Positions 50,606-59,642 of a stretch of DNA of 64,000 nucleotides are shown piece after piece. The DNA is from Bacteroidota bacterium (GTDB taxonomy: Bacteria > Bacteroidota > Bacteroidia > Chitinophagales > Saprospiraceae). The notes beneath the pieces are model-generated. The model ran no database searches and was not told the DNA's origin. It saw only the letters and a list, made by a program, of their open reading frames with translations. Position 1 is the first letter of the stretch, and each line of letters starts with the position of its first letter. The stretch lies in contig PZPC01000004.1 of NCBI GenBank assembly GCA_003045895.1, forward strand, positions 64,513 through 128,512. Direction: 5' to 3'. Both the position numbers and the translations under genes were made by a program.

Positions 50606-52633
50606 ATGAACATTCGTAATTTTTTTCTGCTACTCCTCCTTACTACCATCAGTTTTTCAGCGGCGCAAGCCCAGGAATTGTCCTGGCGGAAATACCGTAA
50701 ACTTGCGGAATCGCTGGAAAAAGAAGGGGACTACTACGGCGCTGCCGAAAACTACCGCCTGGCCTGGGAGCAAAAACAGAGCAAGGAGGAGTTTATCTAC
50801 AAGGCCGCGGAAAACTACTACCGACTCCGCGATTACCGCGCGGCAGCCAATGCCTACCAACACGTATCGCCCAATATGGACGACGACAAGCTCGTTTTGC
50901 TGAAGTACGCCCGTTCCCTGAAACAAGACGGACAGTATGACAAGGCGCGCACGGTCTTCCAGCAGCTGGCCGACACCTACACCGGCCCCGACAAAGCGAT
51001 CCTGCAAGACATCATCCGGGCTGAAAACCGGGGTATCGACCTGACGCGCGACATGAGCGCCAATATGGATCGCCGCCTGGAGATTCTCCATCCCGGCGTG
51101 ATGGTGAATTCCGATAGCGACGAATTTGCCCCCGTGGCCGTGAGCGGAGATGGCCTCTACTTTACTTCTACCATCGGCGGCCAGGCACGGATTTACGAAA
51201 GCCAACGCCAGGGCCGCACCTGGACCAAAGCCGCCAACCCCACTGGTTTTCCGGTGGTAAAAGGCGGGCAGTACGCCAACGGTAGCATGAGCGCTGATAA
51301 CCAACGTTTCTATTTCACCATCTGCAACAACGATGGCGGTTGGCAGGGTTTCAATACCCGTTGCGAGATCTACGTGACCAAGCGTTCGGCCAATGGCTGG
51401 ACGGCACCAGAGCGCCTGCCCGATTTCATTAACGTGAAAGGCGTGAATACGACCCAACCCCACGTGACTAAGCGCAACGGCCAGGAAATCCTCTACTTCG
51501 CTTCCAACCGGGAGGGTGGTCGCGGCGGGCTTGATCTTTGGTACGTCACCCGCGACCTGGGCCTCGACAACCTGGATTTTACCTTTCCCGTCAACCTCGG
51601 CCCCGTCGTCAATACCCTGGGCGATGAAATTTCGCCATTCTACAACATCGAAGAAGAGACGCTCTACTTCGCTTCCAACGGGCATCCGTCTATCGGTGGA
51701 TTGGATATTTTTAAGGCCACTGGTAGCGAAGCTACCTGGACAACGCCAGCCAACATCGGCCTGCCCATCAACTCGGGTGCCGATGATTACGGCTACGTGC
51801 GCAATCCTTCGGGCTTTGGTGGCTTTTTCGCGTCCAACCGGGTTTTCGGTGGCGAGAAGACCAATACCCGCAACGAAGATATTTTTGAGTACTCCATCGG
51901 TGGCCGCCAGATCACCCTCAAAGCCAATGCCTACGATCAGGCTTCGGGTGCCCTGCTGGAAAAAATAACGGTTTCCCTCTACCAGATTTTTGATGATGGC
52001 ACCGAAAATCTCCTCATCACTAAAGATTTCACGGGGGGCAGCTACCTCTTCGAACTGTTGCCCAACCGCCGCTTCCGCGTGGAAGTGAAGCAGCCGGGCT
52101 ACGAGGAAGGCGGTTACGTTTTCGCTACCGACGATCCTTCTACGTACGCCTACGGACAGCCCTTGTTTTTACAGGCGACCACCGCTCCTGGCCAACCAGC
52201 CGACGGTGGTTTTATGGCTGAAACACCTGGTGGCGCACCCACCACCACGAAACCCACGCCGCCAACGGTTAGTCCGTCAGCAGGTACGCCGCTCGGCCCC
52301 CAGGATGTAGAGTACACCAGCCGGGGTACTTCGGACAAAGACAACCTCCGCTACTCTTCCACGGCACCCCGCTACAGCGGCACCTACTTCCGGATTCAGG
52401 TTGCGGCCCTGCGCAAGTACGATGCGGGCAACGCCAAATTTATGACTCTCCCCAACTACGGGCAGGTAGCGACGGAGAATGTCCTCGAGCGCAACCTGAC
52501 CCGCGTACTGGTGGGCGATTACTTCACGCAAGCCGAAGCAACTTTCGCCCTGGCTGAAATTCGCAAAGCTTACCCCGATGCCTACATCGTTCAGTATACG
52601 GATGGCGTGCGCTACGGGCGGATGAATTTCTAA
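50606..52633 (+). CDS. Envelope scaffold protein: TPR, PD40 propeller, Cna-B-like domain, SPOR
   Basis: Protein of 675 residues. The ATG at 50606 gives signal peptide MNIRNFFLLLLLTTISFSAAQAQ; the open frame to 50531 is not supported. Domains in order: TPR helices (about 25-140, EGDYYGAAENYRLAWEQKQS), a PD40/WD40-like beta propeller (about 165-425, EILYFASNREGGRGGLDLWY, ETLYFASNGHPSIGGLDIF), a Cna-B-like sandwich (about 440-560, SLYQIFDDGTENLLITKDFT), a proline/threonine linker, and a C-terminal SPOR domain (about 595-675, YFRIQVAALRKYDAGNAKFM). The order recalls PorE-like T9SS scaffolds, but with peptidoglycan-binding SPOR in place of OmpA_C. A peptidoglycan-anchored envelope role is inferred. 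Confidence 0.87.
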   Translation: MNIRNFFLLLLLTTISFSAAQAQELSWRKYRKLAESLEKEGDYYGAAENYRLAWEQKQSKEEFIYKAAENYYRLRDYRAAANAYQHVSPNMDDDKLVLLKYARSLKQDGQYDKARTVFQQLADTYTGPDKAILQDIIRAENRGIDLTRDMSANMDRRLEILHPGVMVNSDSDEFAPVAVSGDGLYFTSTIGGQARIYESQRQGRTWTKAANPTGFPVVKGGQYANGSMSADNQRFYFTICNNDGGWQGFNTRCEIYVTKRSANGWTAPERLPDFINVKGVNTTQPHVTKRNGQEILYFASNREGGRGGLDLWYVTRDLGLDNLDFTFPVNLGPVVNTLGDEISPFYNIEEETLYFASNGHPSIGGLDIFKATGSEATWTTPANIGLPINSGADDYGYVRNPSGFGGFFASNRVFGGEKTNTRNEDIFEYSIGGRQITLKANAYDQASGALLEKITVSLYQIFDDGTENLLITKDFTGGSYLFELLPNRRFRVEVKQPGYEEGGYVFATDDPSTYAYGQPLFLQATTAPGQPADGGFMAETPGGAPTTTKPTPPTVSPSAGTPLGPQDVEYTSRGTSDKDNLRYSSTAPRYSGTYFRIQVAALRKYDAGNAKFMTLPNYGQVATENVLERNLTRVLVGDYFTQAEATFALAEIRKAYPDAYIVQYTDGVRYGRMNF

Positions 52634-52675
52634 AAAACCGCTTGAGAACGGATCGATTAGTCGATACAAGGAACT

Positions 52676-52717
52676 AAAAAAGCCTGCTGTACATCATCTG
52701 TGCAGCAGGCTTTTTTT
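52676..52717. terminator. Bidirectional intrinsic terminator
   Basis: Stem agcctgctg (52681-52689) with cagcaggct (52703-52711), 13-nt loop, flanked by A5-6 on the left and T7 on the right. It lies between the convergent SPOR-protein gene and aspS, and so can stop both transcripts. Confidence 0.92.
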
Positions 52718-52734
52718 ATGAATTTAAAGGCAGC

Positions 52735-54504
52735 TTACTTTTCCTTTTTTCCCGTAAGGGCCAGGTGAAGTTCTACCAGTTGCTCGGGCGCGACGGGCGA
52801 AGGCGCATCGATCATCATATCGCGGCCCTGGTTGTTCTTAGGGAATGCAATGAAGTCGCGGATGGAATTCTGGCCATTGATAACGGCACAGAGGCGGTCG
52901 AAGCCAAAGGCGATACCACCGTGTGGCGGTGCACCGTATTCGAAAGCGCCCATGAGGAAGCCAAATTGGTCTTCGGCGTCTTCAGGGGTGAAGCCCAATA
53001 ATTTGAAGTTGCGCTCCTGCAATTCGCGATCGTGGATACGGATGGACCCGCCGCCGATCTCTACCCCGTTGATGACCAGGTCGTAGGCATCGGCACGCAG
53101 GGCCTTCATGGTTTCGTGGTCACCGGTGAGCATGCGCTGCACATCTTCGCGCTTGGGGCTGGTGAAGGGGTGGTGCATGGCGTGGAAACGCCCCGCGTCC
53201 TCGTCCCATTCCAGCAGGGGAAAGTCGACTACCCAGAGGGGTTTGAAAACGCCGGGCGTCATCAGGCCCAGGTTGCGGGCTACTTCCAGGCGCAGATCGC
53301 CCATTTGTTTGCGGGTCTTCTCCTCTTCACCGCTGAGTACCAGAATGAGGTCACCCGCTTCGGCGCCGGTGAGTTGGGCCCAGGCGGCGAGGTCGTCCTG
53401 GTGGTAGAATTTGTCGACGGAAGACTTGTAGCTGCCGTCGGCGTTGCATTTTACGTAAACCAGCCCTTTGGCGCCAATCTGCGGCCGCTTCACCCATTCG
53501 GTGAGGGCATCCAGTTGCTTGCGCGTGTATTCGGCCTGTCCCTTTACACAGATGCCCACCACGAGTTCGGCCTGGTCGAAGATAGCGAAGCCCTTGTTTT
53601 GGGCCACGGCATTCAGGTCGATCAACTCCATGTCGAAGCGCACATCGGGTTTGTCGGAGCCGTAGCGGCGCAGGGCCTCGTCGTAGGTCATGTGGGGGAA
53701 ATCCGGCAAGGTGACCCCAATGGTATGTTGGAACAAATGCCTGGCGAGCCCTTCGAAAGTGGCCAGCACTTCGGCTTGGGTCACGAAGGCCATCTCGCAG
53801 TCGATCTGGGTAAATTCCGGTTGGCGGTCGGCGCGCAGGTCTTCATCGCGGAAACACTTCACGATCTGGAAGTAGCGGTCGAAGCCACCTACCATCAGGA
53901 TCTGCTTGAAGGTTTGGGGGCTCTGGGGCAGGGCGTAGAATTCACCGGGGTTCATGCGGCTGGGCACCACAAAGTCGCGGGCACCCTCGGGGGTACTCTT
54001 GATGAGGAACGGCGTTTCTACTTCCACGAAGTTCTGGGCGTCGAGGAATTTGCGGGTTTCCAGCGCCAATTTGCTGCGGAAGATGATGTTGCGCTGCAGC
54101 GGCCCGCGGCGCAGGTCGAGGTAGCGGTACTTCATGCGCAGGTCGTCACCACCGTCGGTTTCTTCTTCAATGGTGAAGGGTGGTACCTTCGAACTGTTCA
54201 GGATGCTCATGTCCCGCACCATAATCTCGATGTCTCCGGTGGAGCGGTTGGGATTTTTGTTGGTTCGCTCGCGTACCAGGCCCTTGGCCGTGATCACGAA
54301 CTCGCGACCCAGCTTGCGGGCCTGGGTGCAAAGGCTGGCATTGTCTTCGCTGTCGAAAACCAACTGGGTGATGCCATAGCGGTCGCGCAAGTCCACAAAA
54401 GTGAGGGCGCCGAAGTCGCGACCGACTTGTACCCATCCGCTAAGTGTAACTTCTTTTCCTTCGTCGGCGAGGCGGAGTTCCCCGCAATTGTGTGTCCGGT
54501 ACAT
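52735..54504 (-). CDS. aspS: Aspartyl-tRNA synthetase
   Basis: Class II aminoacyl-tRNA synthetase of 589 residues, bacterial type. It contains the anticodon-binding OB fold (about 1-100, [20 protein letters not shown]), motif 2 ([30 protein letters not shown]), the bacterial insert (GAD domain, about 290-415) and motif 3 ([17 protein letters not shown]). Charging of tRNA-Asp is certain; discrimination against tRNA-Asn depends on residues I cannot judge. A minus-strand TACTTTTG promoter element lies 23-30 bp before the ATG. The gene ends at a shared terminator. Confidence 0.97.
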   Translation of the reverse strand: MYRTHNCGELRLADEGKEVTLSGWVQVGRDFGALTFVDLRDRYGITQLVFDSEDNASLCTQARKLGREFVITAKGLVRERTNKNPNRSTGDIEIMVRDMSILNSSKVPPFTIEEETDGGDDLRMKYRYLDLRRGPLQRNIIFRSKLALETRKFLDAQNFVEVETPFLIKSTPEGARDFVVPSRMNPGEFYALPQSPQTFKQILMVGGFDRYFQIVKCFRDEDLRADRQPEFTQIDCEMAFVTQAEVLATFEGLARHLFQHTIGVTLPDFPHMTYDEALRRYGSDKPDVRFDMELIDLNAVAQNKGFAIFDQAELVVGICVKGQAEYTRKQLDALTEWVKRPQIGAKGLVYVKCNADGSYKSSVDKFYHQDDLAAWAQLTGAEAGDLILVLSGEEEKTRKQMGDLRLEVARNLGLMTPGVFKPLWVVDFPLLEWDEDAGRFHAMHHPFTSPKREDVQRMLTGDHETMKALRADAYDLVINGVEIGGGSIRIHDRELQERNFKLLGFTPEDAEDQFGFLMGAFEYGAPPHGGIAFGFDRLCAVINGQNSIRDFIAFPKNNQGRDMMIDAPSPVAPEQLVELHLALTGKKEK

Positions 54505-54868
54505 GAGCTTATTGAATTTGAAGCTGCAAAAGTAACAATACTCTGTGGTGTTTGGATAATTTTATTGGGGTTTAAGCAAACAGGGTTCAGGGCTAATCAT
54601 GAAATGGTGCAATGCCCCCCGGTGGAACCATTCAGCTGCTGGCGTATTTGCCTGGCGGTGGTGCGGCCATAAAAACAGCGATCAACAAACCCCCCAATCC
54701 TGCCGGGTAAGCACTAATGAACAAAACAGTAATTTTTTCCTTTTATACCTATTCTTTGCGTAGCCAGCCAGCTTAAGCAACTGCGCCTGGTTACCGGTTC
54801 GCTTGCCCGGCCCCACTCCGGCGTAAGTAATTAATCGCAGTTTTGTCAGAGGATCAAAAGAACGCGTT
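54505..54868. other. Divergent intergenic region aspS / membrane protein gene
   Basis: A stretch of 364 bp. It contains a minus-strand TACTTTTG (54527-54534), fitting the TAnnTTTG element for aspS, and AT-rich sequence with a near-consensus TATTCTTTG (about 54747-54755) that might serve the plus-strand gene. No RNA gene or repeat was recognised. Confidence 0.4.
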
Positions 54869-55792
54869 ATGGCAAATAGTAGCAAAATCGATTGGCTCTA
54901 CCACCGGCTCTTGTCGGAAGAAACCAAGGAAGCGGCCGAGAAAGCCATTTTAAACATCGCTATTTTTAGTTTCCTGATCCACCTGGCCTTTATTTACGTG
55001 GTCGATTTTGAGTTGGTCTTTTTTGATTCCAAAACGGAATTGCTGAAGAACCCGATCGCTGCCATCTACACGCCCTTTTCCTTTATCCTCATCTACGAGG
55101 TTTACCTGCTGATCTATTATTTACCGAAATCGTTTACGACCTACATCAGCAAGCAATACGAGATCATCACCCTGATCATCATTCGCCGTTTGTTCAAAGA
55201 CCTGGCCAGCCTGGAGATTTCCTCTAATTGGTTCCAGATCAAGAACGACCTGCAGTTTACCTACGACATTGTCGCTTCGCTGCTGCTTTTCTACCTGATC
55301 TTCCTGTTTTATATGCAAAGCCGGAAGACCTTCAAGTCCACCGCTCCCGGAGAAATTTTACCCACCGATATTACAAAATTCATCAACTTCAAAAAGATGA
55401 TTGCCGTAGGTCTGGTGCCGGTTTTGCTCGTCCTGGCGACCTACACTTTTGTCAGCTGGACGATCGGAACCTTCTACCCATCGGCTGAACTGAATATGCC
55501 TTTCAAGAATATCAACAACATCTTTTTCGACGAGTTCTTTACCATTCTCATTATCGTGGATGTGATCCTGCTCTTGTTGTCGTTTTTCCATACCGACCAA
55601 TTTTACAAGGTCATCCGCAATTCGGGGTTCATTATTTCCACCATCCTGATTCGCCTGTCCTTTTCCGTCGACGGCCTCATCAACACCATCCTGATCATCA
55701 CGGCGGTGGTTTTCGGCCTGCTCATTCTGGCCATCCACAACAAGTACCACGAGAACAGTTTACCCGAGGCGGTTCAGGAAGAGCCGGGGTAG
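54869..55792 (+). CDS. Multi-pass membrane protein of unknown function
   Basis: Protein of 307 residues with about seven or eight hydrophobic segments, including AILNIAIFSFLIHLAFIYVV, FSFILIYEVYLLIYYLP, DIVASLLLFYLIFLFYM, MIAVGLVPVLLVLATYTFV, FTILIIVDVILLLLSFF and TILIITAVVFGLLILAI. Polar loops include KSFTTYISKQYEIITLIIIR and RNSGFIISTILIRLSFSVDG. Isoleucine, phenylalanine and tyrosine content is high. I do not recognise the family, and no transporter or enzyme signature is visible. It is a single gene between aspS (divergent) and a lipoprotein gene (convergent). Confidence 0.8.
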   Translation: MANSSKIDWLYHRLLSEETKEAAEKAILNIAIFSFLIHLAFIYVVDFELVFFDSKTELLKNPIAAIYTPFSFILIYEVYLLIYYLPKSFTTYISKQYEIITLIIIRRLFKDLASLEISSNWFQIKNDLQFTYDIVASLLLFYLIFLFYMQSRKTFKSTAPGEILPTDITKFINFKKMIAVGLVPVLLVLATYTFVSWTIGTFYPSAELNMPFKNINNIFFDEFFTILIIVDVILLLLSFFHTDQFYKVIRNSGFIISTILIRLSFSVDGLINTILIITAVVFGLLILAIHNKYHENSLPEAVQEEPG

Positions 55793-55822
55793 TGGACACG
55801 CCCAGCCGCTGCCACCAATAAA

Positions 55823-55855
55823 AACAGCCTCCACCGGATACCGGTAGGGGCTGTT
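55823..55855. terminator. Terminator hairpin between convergent genes
   Basis: Stem aacagcc (55823-55829) with ggctgtt (55849-55855), enclosing an inner accgg-ata-ccggt hairpin. On the minus strand it is followed by five T, so it mainly ends the lipoprotein transcript; for the plus strand the T run is weak. Confidence 0.8.
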
Positions 55856-55893
55856 GTATTAGAGCGAGTTGCGGCTAGGCAACGCAGTCCTTA

Positions 55894-56844
55894 CTAGTAC
55901 TTGATCGACAACTTGTAGTTGTCATCGTTGTTGTTGGTCGTCGTATTTACCTCGTCTACCCGGATGAGGTAGTACTTGGCATTGGCAAAAACCACGAACA
56001 GGTCACCCACGGTTACGGGGGCAGTCACGTCCGTAACAGCTACCGTAGCGCCGCCACAAGTCGTGCTGCTGCCGTCGGCCAACGCCGTACCTGAAGTATA
56101 AGCTTCCAGGATTACTTCGGTTTTGTCGACGGTAGCAAAGGAGAAGTTCTCCAGTTGGCTAACGTCCACTTTCCGCATATCGGCGCCGTTAACGGTACCG
56201 ATCTGCTTGCGCCAGTTGCTGGTGTTGGGTAAGGCACAATCGATGCCCAGGTCGCGGATATCGGCGGTCGCATTAGCGGAACCTACTCCGGTACCCGTGT
56301 CGAGGTCCAAACCACCCGTACCCGCAGGGCCAGCCTGGTTGAAGAGCACACCCGACATGTCGAAGGTGATGGGCGTACCGGGCTCGGCAGCCGTCGTGAT
56401 GGCAATATCCACCAGATCCGTAGCGCCATTGCTATCGCTTACGCTGAAGGAGTAAATAGTGATATCACCTACCGTTTGTGTGGCGGCGGGCAGGATGTTG
56501 ATGTCATAGGTAACGCCGTCTTTGTCAACACCGGTAATCAACAAGGGGTTGTTGGTTACGATGGCACCACCGTTGATGGTGTAGCGGCTGGTAGCCAATT
56601 TGGTCGTACCTTCTTTTACTTCAAGGGAGGTCAATTGGGCATCACCTTTGCTCAGGCGGATCTTTACGGAAAAAGGTGTACCGATAATCACGTCAGCATC
56701 GCTGCTAAGAAAAGCAGGATCGGATACGAATTGAATATCTGGACCAAGGGGGTTGGTAACCACAGGATCATCTCCACAAGAGGTGAAGAACAAGACGGTC
56801 ATAATCAGACCCAAGCCAGCTAGTTTAAGCACAAAATTTTGCAT
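55894..56844 (-). CDS. Secreted lipoprotein of unknown function
   Basis: Protein of 316 residues. The ATG at 56842-56844 gives MQNFVLKLAGLGLIMTVLFF, followed by the lipobox region FTSCGDD with Cys23, so it is anchored in a membrane. The open frame up to 56922 lacks support. The mature part starts GPDIQFVSDPAFLSSDADVI and has one or more Ig-like sandwiches (GTPFSVKIRLSKGDAQLTSL, ITIYSFSVSDSNGATDLVDI), then VTVGDLFVVFANAKYYLIRV near the end. A cysteine pair (DCALPNTSN and STTCGGATV) may form a disulfide. Conserved in style with Saprospiraceae surface proteins; no function can be given. Confidence 0.8.
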   Translation of the reverse strand: MQNFVLKLAGLGLIMTVLFFTSCGDDPVVTNPLGPDIQFVSDPAFLSSDADVIIGTPFSVKIRLSKGDAQLTSLEVKEGTTKLATSRYTINGGAIVTNNPLLITGVDKDGVTYDINILPAATQTVGDITIYSFSVSDSNGATDLVDIAITTAAEPGTPITFDMSGVLFNQAGPAGTGGLDLDTGTGVGSANATADIRDLGIDCALPNTSNWRKQIGTVNGADMRKVDVSQLENFSFATVDKTEVILEAYTSGTALADGSSTTCGGATVAVTDVTAPVTVGDLFVVFANAKYYLIRVDEVNTTTNNNDDNYKLSIKY

Positions 56845-57230
56845 TGTGTGAATTGGTTTAATGAGAAATAGTAGGTTAAAAACAATTTGATCAGGTGATT
56901 CAGATGAAAAAGTCGCTTCCAAGACGCTTTCAAGGGGGAGGTTGTTGTGTCTGTAGGCGTAAATATCTTTTCTTTTTTTTAAACCTTCCCATTGCTTAGC
57001 CCCTAAAGTAGTTCTTACAACGTTTGGGGTATTTCTATTAAGACGGCACTTTTTTCTTTGGTCACAAAAATTATTTTCCTTTCCCGCCTATTGATCACGC
57101 TTGACAATCGCATGACCAACCTGCGGCGCAAATTGCTGTTAGAAGAAAGATTCTTCTTAAATTTGCTCCCGGGGAAGGGTGAACCGGCAAATAGCGCTTT
57201 TTCTCACCTTTCCTTTCCACAAAGTACGTT
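56845..57230. other. Divergent intergenic region lipoprotein / metF
   Basis: A stretch of 386 bp without a gene. It is AT-rich near the lipoprotein start and holds the metF promoter (57133-57165) at its right end, plus a small agaagaa / ttcttct inverted repeat (57141-57157) between the two promoter elements. No SAM-riboswitch core was recognised. Confidence 0.5.
57133..57165 (+). promoter_or_regulatory. metF promoter of the Bacteroidota type
   Basis: TTG (57133-57135), a 22-nt spacer and TAAATTTG (57158-57165) match TTG-N17-23-TAnnTTTG. Transcription would start near 57172, leaving a leader of about 60 nt. The spacer contains the 7-bp inverted repeat agaagaa / ttcttct, a possible repressor site. 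Confidence 0.65.
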
Positions 57231-58187
57231 ATGAAAGTTACTGAATACTTCAAGCAAGCCAATCAACAAACGCTGATCTCTTTCGAAGTGCTGCCCCCAC
57301 TTAAAGGTGGGCAAATGCAGGACATCTTCGATGCCCTGGATCCGCTCATGGAGTTCAAGCCGCCCTTTATTGACGTGACTTACCACCGGGAAGAATTTAT
57401 CTACAAGAAACGGGCCAGTGGCTACTACGAAAAAACGGCCATTCGTAAACGCCCGGGAACGGTAGGCATCTGTGCTTCCATCATGCATCGCTACGGGGTC
57501 GATGCCGTACCCCACCTCATCTGCGGCGGATTTACCGAAGAAGATACCGAAAATGCCCTCATTGACCTGCATTTTCTCAACATCAACAACGTCCTGGCGC
57601 TGCGCGGCGATGCCCGCCAGTTTGAAGGTAAATTTGTGCCGGAAGCAGGCGGACACGAATATGCCTTGGATATGGTCAAGCAGGTGGTGGATATGAACAA
57701 TGGCAAATACCTGGATACCAATATCGAGAATGGCGCCCACACCGATTTTTGTATCGGCATTGCGGGCTACCCCGAGAAGCACTTCGAATCGCCCAACCTC
57801 GAACTCGACCTCCAATATACCAAAGCCAAAATTGATGCGGGAGCCAACTACATTGTCACCCAGATGTTTTTTGACAACCAGAAGTATTTCGCTTACGTCG
57901 ATGCTTGCCGTGCTGCTGGCATCAACGTGCCCATCGTTCCTGGCCTGAAGCCTCTCACCAAGCTGTACCAACTCAACAGCATCCCCCGCCTTTTTCACCT
58001 GGATATGCCCGCTGACCTGGTAAAAGCCTTTTCCGAGGCCAAAACCCCGGAAGCGCGGTTGACCGTCGGGATCGAGTGGTGTGTGGCCCAAAGCAAGGAG
58101 CTCAAGGCCGCCGGGGCGCCTTGTCTGCACTACTACACGATGGGGGACTCCTCTACCATTCGGAGGATTGCGGAGAATGTTTATTAA
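57231..58187 (+). CDS. metF: 5,10-methylenetetrahydrofolate reductase
   Basis: FAD-containing TIM-barrel enzyme of 318 residues. It reduces methylene-THF to methyl-THF for methionine synthesis. Family blocks are LISFEVLPPLKGGQMQDIFD, IDVTYHREEF, RPGTVGICASIMHRYGVDAV, PHLICGGFTEEDTENALIDL, NNVLALRGDARQFEG, FCIGIAGYPEKHFESPN, GANYIVTQMFFDNQKYFAYV and IVPGLKPLTKLYQL. The conserved Glu in FEVLPP and the Asp in LRGDAR are present. It has a strong promoter and its own terminator, so it is monocistronic. Confidence 0.96.
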   Translation: MKVTEYFKQANQQTLISFEVLPPLKGGQMQDIFDALDPLMEFKPPFIDVTYHREEFIYKKRASGYYEKTAIRKRPGTVGICASIMHRYGVDAVPHLICGGFTEEDTENALIDLHFLNINNVLALRGDARQFEGKFVPEAGGHEYALDMVKQVVDMNNGKYLDTNIENGAHTDFCIGIAGYPEKHFESPNLELDLQYTKAKIDAGANYIVTQMFFDNQKYFAYVDACRAAGINVPIVPGLKPLTKLYQLNSIPRLFHLDMPADLVKAFSEAKTPEARLTVGIEWCVAQSKELKAAGAPCLHYYTMGDSSTIRRIAENVY

Positions 58188-58194
58188 GAGGTTG

Positions 58195-58290
58195 GAAGGG
58201 TGTAAAGGGGGAAAGGTGTAAAGGGGCGGTTGGAAGGGGGTAAAAGTGTAAAGGTTGGGCAAGTGTAAAAGTGGAAAAGTGTAAACGGGG
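58195..58290. repeat. Degenerate purine-rich repeat (gtgtaaagg-like units)
   Basis: Variants of gtgtaaagg, ggtaaaag, gtgtaaaag and gtgtaaac recur at irregular 10-20 bp spacing directly after metF. The strand is almost free of C. It codes for nothing plausible and looks like a simple-repeat array. Confidence 0.6.
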
Positions 58291-58333
58291 AACCGAACAA
58301 TCAGGGGCCAGCCCAAAATCTTAAATTTTAAAT

Positions 58334-58390
58334 CGTAAACCTTACATCTTAAATAATTTAAGATGTAAGATTTACGATGTTTGATTTTTT
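58334..58390 (+). terminator. Long hairpin and T tract after metF
   Basis: A 20-bp stem with one mismatch pairs 58334-58353 with 58357-58376 (cgtaaaccttacatcttaaa / tttaagatgtaagatttacg). It is followed at 58385-58391 by a run of T. It should terminate metF. The region onward to 58649 is A-rich and without a gene. Confidence 0.8.
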
Positions 58391-58649
58391 TGACTGAGTA
58401 AGGCGCGTACCCAGGGGCGTGAGCGGAGGAGGAAAGTGGCTTGAAGTGACGCCGACTAAAAAAAACTCAGCCCCATTTTTATTAAAAAAACAAAAAATAA
58501 ACTATTTTTACAAAAGCCAACAAAAAAAGACCAACGTCCGCGGCTTTTTCCACTTCCGCTGTGATCATACACCTCTCCAAACCAGCCGGCATCTTTCCTG
58601 AACGCGGCTGTTTCCGCTGGCTTATTCTAAGCATTGAAAAATTTGTCCG

Positions 58650-59519
58650 ATGAAAAAAGCGCCCTACCTGCAGTTTGCCCGGCAGGCAGACCGTTGGGTC
58701 AGCATCCGCGACGTATCCAGCGGGCTGGCATGCGATTGCCGTTGCCCGGCTTGTGGAGGTCGGTTGTTGGCCAAAAAAGGCCGCCGCCAACAACACCATT
58801 TTGCGCATTACCGGGGTATCGATTGCGCGGGCGCCCTGGAAACAGCGCTGCACCAGTTGGCTAAAGACGCAATCGTGGAAAAAAAAGGGTTGCTGGTGCC
58901 ACCCACGGTCGTCTACCGGAGCAGCGTTTGGCGGGCGGCACACTGGCAAGTTTTCCGGGAAGCCCAGGCGGAAGCGCCGTACGGCGGGCTCCTGCTCGAT
59001 GTGTTGTTGCAAACGGGCGCCACGCTGCTGGCCGTGGAGATAAAGGTTAGCCATGCTACCGACCTCCAAAAACAGTACCGGCTCGTCCGGCAGGGTATGC
59101 CGGCAGTAGAAATAGATGTGCGCCGGATTTACCAGGAATTGCTCGCCAATGACCAGGCCGCAGATCTGGAAGCGCTCCGCAACGCGATCTTACAGCATGC
59201 TGCTTGCCGGACCTGGTTGTTCAACCCCTGGCAGCACCGCTACGAATACCGGCTGGCTAAAACGGCAACCGAGCGCCAGGTCATCATCAGCCAGCAAGGC
59301 CATTACCCGCACTACCACGTCTACCGCTGCCCGCTGCGCCAGCGGTTCGTCCGGTCTGGTTTTCGCGAGGGGCAGTCCTACGCCCGCGTTTTCCAGGATT
59401 GTATGCCTTGCCCGCACTGCCGGGAGATTGTTTACCAAAAAGAGTGGGTCGGCTTTCAGCAAATCAGTACGTTTCCGCAGGTGGTGCGTTGTGGAGCAGC
59501 AGTGCCTGCTCCTGAGTAG
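58650..59519 (+). CDS. CoiA-like protein with zinc finger and PD-(D/E)XK nuclease core
   Basis: Protein of 289 residues. The N-terminal module has RCPACGGRLL (Cys32, Cys35) and QQHHFAHYRGIDC (His49/His50/His53, Cys59), the zinc-binding layout of CoiA. The nuclease core follows: Glu64 in GALETALHQL, then Asp117 in GGLLLDVLLQ and Glu130-x-Lys132 in LAVEIKVSH, i.e. a D...ExK site. A second cysteine cluster (CMPCPHCREIVY) closes the protein. CoiA aids recombination of incoming DNA in naturally competent Gram-positives; homologues in Bacteroidota are little studied. No competence or defence genes are adjacent. A DNA-processing nuclease is well supported; the process is not. Confidence 0.82.
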   Translation: MKKAPYLQFARQADRWVSIRDVSSGLACDCRCPACGGRLLAKKGRRQQHHFAHYRGIDCAGALETALHQLAKDAIVEKKGLLVPPTVVYRSSVWRAAHWQVFREAQAEAPYGGLLLDVLLQTGATLLAVEIKVSHATDLQKQYRLVRQGMPAVEIDVRRIYQELLANDQAADLEALRNAILQHAACRTWLFNPWQHRYEYRLAKTATERQVIISQQGHYPHYHVYRCPLRQRFVRSGFREGQSYARVFQDCMPCPHCREIVYQKEWVGFQQISTFPQVVRCGAAVPAPE

Positions 59520-59642
59520 GCTTTTCGTTAGCAGGAAATTTCTTTTTTCCTCTTTTCCTTTTTGTACCTTTAATGAGCGTTTAGGCCCACTCGGACCAAC
59601 AACAGGCAGAATGGTGGCCTGTAATTAATATTAAACAACAGT

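Noticed and set aside
53032-54672. 546-codon plus-strand frame antisense to aspS
   Set aside because: aspS motifs are complete on the minus strand; the antisense frame is a codon-bias artefact.
54682-54885. Minus-strand frame with a faint transposase-like end
   Set aside because: The resemblance is only a few residues, there are no terminal repeats, and it overlaps the start of the membrane protein gene.
56845-57230. SAM riboswitch upstream of metF
   Set aside because: The leader of about 60 nt after the promoter is too short and none of the conserved core segments were recognised.
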